A stretch of 37,643 bases of DNA, from NCBI GenBank assembly GCA_026982075.1, contig JALSHU010000103.1, positions 1-37,643 on the forward strand, written 5' to 3'. The notes beneath the pieces were generated by a model. The model had not been told where the DNA came from. It made no database searches and saw only the letters and a program-made list of their open reading frames with translations. Shown in pieces: positions 31,835-37,643 of the stretch. A program made the position numbers and the translations under genes. The DNA comes from Sulfurovum sp. Its GTDB lineage: Bacteria > Campylobacterota > Campylobacteria > Campylobacterales > Sulfurovaceae. How positions within the stretch are numbered: position 1 is the first letter of the stretch; every line of letters starts with the position of its first letter.

Positions 31835-31840
31835 TATAAT
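31835..31840 (+). promoter_or_regulatory. Putative -10 element of the S41 protease lipoprotein gene
   Basis: Perfect TATAAT, with the ATG 49 bases downstream and an AAGGG ribosome site between. No -35 consensus visible. Confidence 0.45.
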
Positions 31841-31888
31841 ATTTTAAATACAATGCATTAATGTTATACATCTATCTAAGGGTTTCAT

Positions 31889-33064
31889 ATGCTATACAAC
31901 ATACTATTACTCACTTTTATACTATTCCTAACTGCTTGTGGTTCTAATTCTAGTGAAAATAATACTCAAGTATTTACACCTCAAGAAAAAATATTTGTAC
32001 ATAATCTTTTTTTAAATGAGTATCTCTTTTATGATAGTGTCACTTCATCTATAGACTATACCTTATTTGATTCACCACAATCACTTATCAATACACTTCG
32101 TATTTCACCTCCTGACAAATGGAGTTTTACACTAACAGCAAAAGAATATGAAGATTTTGAAAATCAAACAACTGCTGGCTTTGGTTTTGGATATACTCAG
32201 GACTTTACTGTTTATCTTGTACGTATTGGTGCACCTGCCTACGGAAAACTTTTAAGAGGAGATAAAATTTTATATATCAACGGACAAGATGTTACAGCCA
32301 ATCTTCTTACTGATGCAAGCCAAAATTTGGGCATAGAAACAACCTTCACAGTATTACGTAAAAATGAGCAGATAGATATAGCTGTTGTGCCCAATCCCTA
32401 CACATTTAAAGTCTCGTTAGGAAAAATAATCAACCAGAATACAACAAATATCGGTTACCTCCGTTACGATTCTTTTACAGAAAATTCTATATCAGAACTT
32501 GAAATGCTATTTACAACATTTAAAGATGCCAATATTTCTGAACTCATCATTGATCTTAGATATAATGGAGGTGGTTCCGTTATTACTGCCAGTACTTTAC
32601 TTGATAACATATCAAATGCTTACGCTGGTCAAAGACAAATCTACCTAGACTGGAACGCCAATTATAAAACCAAAAATGAAACCTATACCTTTGAAGATAC
32701 TGACTTACAAGATGGTAATGAACTCACGATGCAACGTGTTATTTTTCTTGTCACAGAAAAATCTGCATCTGCCAGTGAGCTTGTCATTTCTGCTCTGACT
32801 CCTTACTTGGGGGAGAGCAATGTCATCACTATAGGTACCAATACACATGGCAAACCCGTAGGTATGTCAGGACGTATATACGGGATAAACTACTATTTTT
32901 TAGTCAATTTTTTTGTTAGAAACAATCTCAATGACACAACAAGTTTTGATGGTATCTCCCCTACGTGTTTGGCAGAAGATGATCTCACTCATCTAAGAGG
33001 TGATACCAATGAAACCATGCTTTCTACAGCGCTTTATTATATACAAAATGATGCATGCCCTTAA
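31889..33064 (+). CDS. S41 family (C-terminal processing peptidase-like) lipoprotein protease
   Basis: A 391-residue protein. The lipobox LFLTAC gives a lipidated Cys near residue 17. A helical S41 N-terminal region (EKIFVHNLFLNEYLFYD) is followed by a PDZ-like domain (~95-165: FTVYLVRIGAPAYGKLLRGDKILYINGQDV is its core). The catalytic core shows IGYLRYDSF, LIIDLRYNGGG, the nucleophile Ser in KSASASELVISALTPY, and the general-base Lys in NTHGKPVGM. It would be a periplasm- or surface-facing Ser/Lys protease. It has its own promoter-like TATAAT and lies 23 bp before the glycosylase-like gene, with which it may be co-transcribed. Substrate unknown. Confidence 0.88.
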   Translation: MLYNILLLTFILFLTACGSNSSENNTQVFTPQEKIFVHNLFLNEYLFYDSVTSSIDYTLFDSPQSLINTLRISPPDKWSFTLTAKEYEDFENQTTAGFGFGYTQDFTVYLVRIGAPAYGKLLRGDKILYINGQDVTANLLTDASQNLGIETTFTVLRKNEQIDIAVVPNPYTFKVSLGKIINQNTTNIGYLRYDSFTENSISELEMLFTTFKDANISELIIDLRYNGGGSVITASTLLDNISNAYAGQRQIYLDWNANYKTKNETYTFEDTDLQDGNELTMQRVIFLVTEKSASASELVISALTPYLGESNVITIGTNTHGKPVGMSGRIYGINYYFLVNFFVRNNLNDTTSFDGISPTCLAEDDLTHLRGDTNETMLSTALYYIQNDACP

Positions 33065-33087
33065 GAGTTTTGAAAGTATAATTCATA

Positions 33088-33747
33088 ATGAAAAACCTTA
33101 AAAATGCGCTTCTGTTAAAACAACTATACCAACTCAAACAATTAGGGTACAAATACACTTCAGTATCTGCCTATCAAGAGACAGAACCTGACCTTACTTT
33201 ACCAAACAACCTATATGCCTTAGAGAAACAAGCCAAAGAATGTCATCTATGCACACTAAGTAAAGGGAGACAGAAAGTCGTTTTTGGGGAAGGTAATCCC
33301 AATGCAAAACTCATGTTTGTAGGAGATGCACCAAGTAGTAGTGATGACAGTGCAGGTAAGATATTTACAGGACGTTCTGGTGAGATGCTTAGTAACATGC
33401 TAGAGAATGTTTTAAAATTATCAAGATCTGATGTCTATTTAACCAATATCCTAAAATGTAAATCTTTAGTGCATCAATCTCTCTCTCCCTCACATGCACA
33501 TACTTGTCACCCATATCTTCTTAAAGAAATCAGTTTAGTCAAACCAGATATCATTATCACCTTAGGTGACACTGCCTATCACTATCTCACAGGAGATACT
33601 ACTGATATGAGTCAAGTAAGAGGTATCGTACAAGAAAAAGAGGATTATACTATCATCCCCACTTACCATCCTAGTTATTTACTTAGAAACCCCAGTGCCA
33701 AGAAAGTAGTCCTTGAAGATTTGTTAAAAATAAAAGCATTGATATAA
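33088..33747 (+). CDS. Uracil-DNA glycosylase-like protein (family 4/5 fold, divergent motifs)
   Basis: A 219-residue protein. Four Cys consistent with the [4Fe-4S] site of family 4 UDGs are present: Cys52 and Cys55 (CHLC), Cys124 (ILKCK) and Cys140 (TCHPYL). KLMFVGDAPSSSDDSAGKIFTGRSGEML occupies the position of the GEAPGxxED motif, but the Glu is Asp and the APG Gly is Ser. IIPTYHPSYLLRN is the H-P-S-Y motif II. The usual KCRPP-x-NR-x-P sequence after Cys124 is also altered. Family 4 enzymes remove uracil from DNA; whether this version does is uncertain. An extra N-terminal ~40 residues precede the core. It is followed by a strong terminator. Confidence 0.82.
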   Translation: MKNLKNALLLKQLYQLKQLGYKYTSVSAYQETEPDLTLPNNLYALEKQAKECHLCTLSKGRQKVVFGEGNPNAKLMFVGDAPSSSDDSAGKIFTGRSGEMLSNMLENVLKLSRSDVYLTNILKCKSLVHQSLSPSHAHTCHPYLLKEISLVKPDIIITLGDTAYHYLTGDTTDMSQVRGIVQEKEDYTIIPTYHPSYLLRNPSAKKVVLEDLLKIKALI

Positions 33748-33772
33748 ATGTGAAGATACTTCACATTTTTTT
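33746..33772 (+). terminator. Intrinsic terminator after the UDG-like gene
   Basis: AAATGTGAAG (33746-33755) pairs with CTTCACATTT (33759-33768), followed directly by a further T-run ending at 33772. The stem begins inside the last bases of the stop codon region. Separates the UDG-like gene from the diguanylate cyclase gene. Confidence 0.78.
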
Positions 33773-33799
33773 GACATTTTTTAGTTAGACTCCATTTAC
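33771..33799 (+). promoter_or_regulatory. Putative promoter of the diguanylate cyclase gene
   Basis: TTGACA at 33771-33776 overlaps the end of the terminator's T-run, with a weak ATTTAC at the 17-nt spaced -10 position. The 13-base string TTGACATTTTTTA here is also present in the promoter region of the riboswitch operon (minus strand, ~11137-11149 region). Weak evidence; A/T-rich context makes chance matches likely. Confidence 0.3.
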
Positions 33800-33832
33800 G
33801 AAAGATATTACAGTTTAAAGGAAAGGAACAGT

Positions 33833-35665
33833 ATGCATCAAAACAACCATATATTCGCATATATTATCAAGTTTGCATTGCTATTTTTTACCCTATTCCT
33901 TTTTACCTCTACAGCTGTATCAGCGAATTCTAACGTAGTCGTGACAGATGATACATCATCCTACACTGATTTTAAAGTAGATTATCTTATCGAAAAGCCA
34001 AACCAACTACTCACTATAGAAGAAGTTTCTACATTACCATTTACAAAACATACAAACAATGCTTTTAGTTTTGGTTACAAAAAAAATAACTTTTGGTTTC
34101 GATTTACTATTCAAAACAACTCAAACCATGAAAAAGATATGGTTTTGGAACTTACTGAAGTCATTCATAAAACAGTTGACCTCTATGTTGTCTCAGATAC
34201 CATCGTACATCAAAAAAATGGTTTACGTATTCCCGTGCAAAACCGTGAAATAAAAGAATCTACACCCTCTTTTCCGCTACATTTAAAAGCAGGAGAACAT
34301 AAAGAAATATATCTGAAAGTTGCAACTATATATGGTCTTTTTGGCGCCATTCATCTAAAAACAGAAGAACAATATCAAAAAGATATACAACTGAAAAAAT
34401 ACCTTTATCTTGCATATTTTTCGGGGATACTCATGATTATGTTCTATAATATTGTGATTTTTCTATATTTGCGAGATAAAATGTATTTTTATTATATTTC
34501 ATATGTATTTGTTTTCATGCTTTGGGCTGCCAACTTTAAAGGTATTTTACTCCCTTATACAAATATAGAAATATATAATTTATTACAAATGACCATTCCT
34601 ATCTTTTTTACTTTACTGATACTTTTTTCACAATCTATTTTAGAAACAAAAAAATACTTTATACGATTACATAGAATACTCAATGGTTTTATAGTTGTTT
34701 GTATAGTCACATTAATTTGGATGTCTATATCTATAAAGAGTGGTTTTTATTTTATGAATATTGTGGCTACACCCCTGTTACCATTTTTATTAATCGTGGC
34801 CATTTGGGCCTTATATAAAAAACATACGATTACTAAAATATATCTTCCCGCACTCACTGTCTATATCCTAGGTATGATTCTACTCAGTTTAATGGCTATT
34901 GGTATATTACCCTATACTGTTGAGCTGAGTCATGCTGCTATGATTGGGGCTATTTTTGAAATAGTTCTTTTCTCACTTTTACTTGCATACCGCATCAGTA
35001 TTGTACGTAAAGAATCCCTAGAAACACGTGAACAACTTTTAAAGCAACAAAAAACGGAGAGTACACGCCTTTTTCATGCCGTTGCTGAAAAAACCATGGC
35101 ATTAAATCTAGCAAAAAAAGAACTTGAAGAAGAATTAGCCAAAAAAATTGCTTTGGAAAAACATTTAAAACACCTGGCATCTACAGATCCGCTTACAGGG
35201 CTCTATAACAGACGTGCCTTTTTTGATATATGTGACGTAGAAATGAAAAATGCAAGAACTGATAACACACAACTTACATGCCTCATTATTGATATTGATC
35301 ATTTTAAACATATTAATGATACCTATGGACATGATATCGGAGATAAGGTTATTTCAACTCTAGCGAAATTAATGATTGATAACACGAGAACTATGGATTA
35401 TATAGGAAGAATTGGAGGAGAGGAATTTGCCGTCTTGATGCCAAATACAGATATGGATTCGGCTTTTCAAATCGCTGATAGGTTAAGAGAAAATATTGCA
35501 AAAAATGAAATAATACTAAATCCAAGTGTTATTTCTATATCTGTAAGTATTGGGTTAAGTTATTTAACACATGAAGATAAAAATATACATACACTTCTTA
35601 AACGTGCAGATACTGCCTTGTATGAGGCAAAAGAAAATGGTCGTAATCAGGTTTGTTATCTCTAG
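33833..35665 (+). CDS. Diguanylate cyclase with 7TMR-DISM sensor (DISMED2-7TM-GGDEF)
   Basis: A 610-residue membrane sensor. A signal peptide (ends ~VSA, residue 32) is followed by a periplasmic 7TMR-DISM extracellular-type domain (~35-185, with FSFGYKKNNFWFRFTIQN), then seven membrane helices (~195-395), a coiled coil (~400-450, LAKKELEEELAKKIALEK) and a GGDEF domain (~450-610: STDPLTGLYNRRAF, IIDIDHFKHINDTYGHDIGD). The active-site motif is GGEEF at ~528-532, a functional variant, and an intact inhibitory I-site RTMD lies five residues upstream (519-522). It makes c-di-GMP from GTP in response to an unknown periplasmic or membrane cue, with product feedback. AAGGA precedes the ATG. It is monocistronic after a terminator. 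Confidence 0.93.
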   Translation: MHQNNHIFAYIIKFALLFFTLFLFTSTAVSANSNVVVTDDTSSYTDFKVDYLIEKPNQLLTIEEVSTLPFTKHTNNAFSFGYKKNNFWFRFTIQNNSNHEKDMVLELTEVIHKTVDLYVVSDTIVHQKNGLRIPVQNREIKESTPSFPLHLKAGEHKEIYLKVATIYGLFGAIHLKTEEQYQKDIQLKKYLYLAYFSGILMIMFYNIVIFLYLRDKMYFYYISYVFVFMLWAANFKGILLPYTNIEIYNLLQMTIPIFFTLLILFSQSILETKKYFIRLHRILNGFIVVCIVTLIWMSISIKSGFYFMNIVATPLLPFLLIVAIWALYKKHTITKIYLPALTVYILGMILLSLMAIGILPYTVELSHAAMIGAIFEIVLFSLLLAYRISIVRKESLETREQLLKQQKTESTRLFHAVAEKTMALNLAKKELEEELAKKIALEKHLKHLASTDPLTGLYNRRAFFDICDVEMKNARTDNTQLTCLIIDIDHFKHINDTYGHDIGDKVISTLAKLMIDNTRTMDYIGRIGGEEFAVLMPNTDMDSAFQIADRLRENIAKNEIILNPSVISISVSIGLSYLTHEDKNIHTLLKRADTALYEAKENGRNQVCYL

Positions 35666-35748
35666 TCACATACAATTTTTAAAGCTACACTACACAGTCT
35701 TAGATATCTTCACGTATAAGCAGGATAATGCATTACCCTTCACTTTTA

Positions 35749-37643
35749 CTAAGAAGTGGCAACAATCTCTTCTATAACTGTCACAATATTAGGGTCTTCA
35801 AGGGTAGAAGTATCCTGCGTAATCTTTTCCCCTTTAGCAATAGAACGTAAAATACGTCTCATAATCTTACCCGAACGTGTTTTAGGGACATCAGGCACAA
35901 AAACAATATCATCACAAAGAGCAATGGAACCAATTTCTTTTTTAATCACCTGATTAATAGCTACTTTCAGTGCATCAGATGCTTCTGAAGCATCATTAAG
36001 AACAATATATGCAAAAATACCTTCACCCTTAATAGCATGTGGTTTTCCTACGACAGCAACTGTTGCTACAGCATCATGTTTATTGATAGCAGCTTCAACT
36101 TCAGCTGTACCCATACGGTGTCCCGATACATTAATCACATCATCTGTACGTCCTGTGATAGTAATATATCCATTCTCTTCCATCATCGCACCGTCACCCG
36201 TAAAATACACAGGTATTCCATCTTTTTTACAGTCACCAAAATATGCTTTTTTAAATCTATCTGGATCTTTCCATATATTTCTAATCATAGATGGCCAAGG
36301 GCGTGTGATACACATCAAACCTTTTTCACCTATGGGTGTAGGTGTTCCATCTTCATCAATGATTTCAGCAATAATCCCAGGAAGTGCAAATGTCGCACAC
36401 CCTGGTTTGATAGGTGTCGCTCCAGGAAGTGGAGATATCATATGCCCACCAGTCTCAGTTTGCCAATACGTATCAACAATGGCACACTTAGAATTCCCTA
36501 CTACTTCATAATACCATTTCCATGCAGGCGGGTCTATAGGTTCACCCACTGTTCCAAGCACTCTTAATTTACTTAAATTATACTTTGTAGGCTCATCTTC
36601 TCCTGTCTTATGTAGCAAACGAATAGCAGTTGGTGCTGTATAAAACTGTGTAATGTTATGATCTTGTACCATTTTCCATGCACGTCCAGCATCAGGATAC
36701 GTTGGTACCCCTTCAAACATCAATGTCGTACCACCAGCTGCAAGAGGGCCATAGACAATATATGTATGTCCCGTAATCCATCCAATGTCTGCAGTACACC
36801 AATACACATCACCATCACGTAAATCAAAAACCCATTCTGTAGTCATTTGTGCCCAGAGAATATATCCAGCAGTTGAATGTTCTACTCCTTTTGGTTTTCC
36901 TGTACTCCCAGAGGTATAGAGTAAAAAAAGTGGATCTTCTGAATCCATCGGCTCAAAAGCGCAGATATCTGACTGTACATCTATCATATCATTATAACAA
37001 TGGTCACGCCCCTCCACCCATGTGATGTCCTCAAAATTTCTTTTTACAACAAGCACCGCTTCAACAGACTTGCCATTTTGGCTTAAAGCATCATCTACCA
37101 CATTTTTCAGCATATATGGTTTACCTTTTCTAAAGGCTCCATCAGCAGTGATAACTACTTTTGCCTCCGCATCTTCTATACGGTCTTTCAGTGCCTCAGC
37201 AGAAAACCCTCCAAACACGATAGAGTGTATAGCGCCTAAACGTGTACATGCGAGCATCGCATAGGCTGCTTCTGGTATCATTGGCATATACAAAACAACT
37301 CTATCCCCTTTTTTGATACCAAACTCATTTTTTAGTAAATTTGCCATTTTGTTTACACGGGTTGAGAGCTGCCCATAGGTAATGTATTCTACATCTCCTT
37401 TATCACCCTCAAAAATAATGGCATTTTGCTCTCTCTTTGTTTCCAAATGTCTATCGATACACTGATTAGATACATTGAGTTTACCATTGGTAAACCACTT
37501 ATAAAAAGGTGCATTAGACTCATCAAGTACCTTATCGTATGGTGCTAACCATTCTATCTTTTCATCTGCAAAACCTTTCCAAAAACCTTCATAGTCTTCT
37601 ATCGCCTTATTTTGTAATTCCCAATACGCATCCATACTTGGTA
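35749..37643 (-). CDS. acs: Acetyl-CoA synthetase (5' end outside window)
   Basis: The visible 630 residues cover almost all of an AMP-forming acetyl-CoA synthetase. [22 protein letters not shown] is the N-terminal signature, [17 protein letters not shown] the AMP-binding P-loop, [13 protein letters not shown] a substrate-pocket motif with the conserved Trp, [14 protein letters not shown] and [20 protein letters not shown] the A7/A8 region, and [12 protein letters not shown] holds the acetylatable Lys. It activates acetate to acetyl-CoA. The ATG at 37635 is probably internal: the frame stays open to the window end and homologues carry ~20-25 more residues, so the true start lies beyond 37643. 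It converges on the diguanylate cyclase gene with an 83-bp gap that shows no convincing terminator. Confidence 0.96.
   Translation of the reverse strand, partial: PSMDAYWELQNKAIEDYEGFWKGFADEKIEWLAPYDKVLDESNAPFYKWFTNGKLNVSNQCIDRHLETKREQNAIIFEGDKGDVEYITYGQLSTRVNKMANLLKNEFGIKKGDRVVLYMPMIPEAAYAMLACTRLGAIHSIVFGGFSAEALKDRIEDAEAKVVITADGAFRKGKPYMLKNVVDDALSQNGKSVEAVLVVKRNFEDITWVEGRDHCYNDMIDVQSDICAFEPMDSEDPLFLLYTSGSTGKPKGVEHSTAGYILWAQMTTEWVFDLRDGDVYWCTADIGWITGHTYIVYGPLAAGGTTLMFEGVPTYPDAGRAWKMVQDHNITQFYTAPTAIRLLHKTGEDEPTKYNLSKLRVLGTVGEPIDPPAWKWYYEVVGNSKCAIVDTYWQTETGGHMISPLPGATPIKPGCATFALPGIIAEIIDEDGTPTPIGEKGLMCITRPWPSMIRNIWKDPDRFKKAYFGDCKKDGIPVYFTGDGAMMEENGYITITGRTDDVINVSGHRMGTAEVEAAINKHDAVATVAVVGKPHAIKGEGIFAYIVLNDASEASDALKVAINQVIKKEIGSIALCDDIVFVPDVPKTRSGKIMRRILRSIAKGEKITQDTSTLEDPNIVTVIEEIVATS

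Noticed and set aside
33771-33799. Shared promoter motif linking the diguanylate cyclase and riboswitch operon as a regulon
   Set aside because: TTGACATTTTTTA is A/T-rich and one copy overlaps a terminator T-run; kept only as a weak note.
35666-35748. Terminator between the diguanylate cyclase and acs genes
   Set aside because: Only a short TAATGCATTA palindrome and a weak CACTT/AAGTG pair are present; no stable stem with U-tract.
36037-36567. 176-codon plus-strand open frame inside acs
   Set aside because: Antisense to a conserved enzyme; Cys/Ser/Ile-rich translation with no domain signature.

Overview
The window looks like a chromosomal segment of a Campylobacterota bacterium, most likely in the Sulfurovum/Sulfurimonas group. 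This is inferred from AT-rich DNA, frequent TTG starts, a three-subunit SdhA-SdhB-HdrB-like complex, lipoproteins beginning Cys-Gly-Gly-Gly-Gly, and core genes (murA, truD, rsmD, thiL, a UvrD/Rep helicase, acs) that read like members of that class. No rRNA, tRNA, insertion sequence, phage gene or CRISPR array was seen.

Layout. (1) 1-8062, plus strand: a tight surface or exopolysaccharide operon with three GT4 glycosyltransferases (the first cut by the window edge), a polytopic membrane protein that could be the polymerase, a heparinase II/III-like lyase, a hexapeptide acetyltransferase, a DUF3473-type polysaccharide deacetylase and an Asp-box propeller protein. (2) 8072-11154, minus strand: a secreted beta-helix protein and a lipoprotein with carboxypeptidase-regulatory-like domains, behind a leader of about 350 nt carrying two tandem GEMM-type cyclic-dinucleotide (c-di-GMP class I) riboswitches. 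(3) 11239-16384, plus: L-Ala-D/L-Glu epimerase, LRR plus protein kinase, SH3/NlpC-P60 peptidase, RsmD and an NYN/OST-HTH protein, closely spaced and probably one operon. (4) 16381-19454, minus: a UvrD/Rep helicase and two unrecognised small proteins. (5) 19672-24260: murA (plus), then on the minus strand a small lipoprotein, a zinc-metalloprotease lipoprotein and truD. (6) 24343-27283: a Gph-type phosphatase overlapping an FAD oxidoreductase, convergent with thiL. (7) 27520-31138: sdhA-sdhB-sdhE, a non-classical succinate dehydrogenase/fumarate reductase. (8) 31304-35665: superoxide reductase, S41 protease lipoprotein, uracil-DNA glycosylase-like protein and a 7TM-sensor diguanylate cyclase. 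(9) 35749-37643, minus: acetyl-CoA synthetase, running off the window.

How the parts fit. The most notable signal is c-di-GMP. A membrane diguanylate cyclase with an intact GGEEF site and I-site lies at 33833, and two tandem aptamers sit upstream of a secreted beta-helix/lipoprotein pair that converges on the exopolysaccharide operon. A c-di-GMP-controlled surface or matrix module is a reasonable inference. The second point of interest is the murein-peptide operon, in which a leucine-rich-repeat kinase lies between a muropeptide epimerase and a muropeptide endopeptidase. The energy-metabolism genes suit a microaerophilic or anaerobic, probably chemolithoautotrophic lifestyle, but no autotrophy-specific gene lies in this window.

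All calls come from reading the sequence and remembered family motifs; no database search was run.
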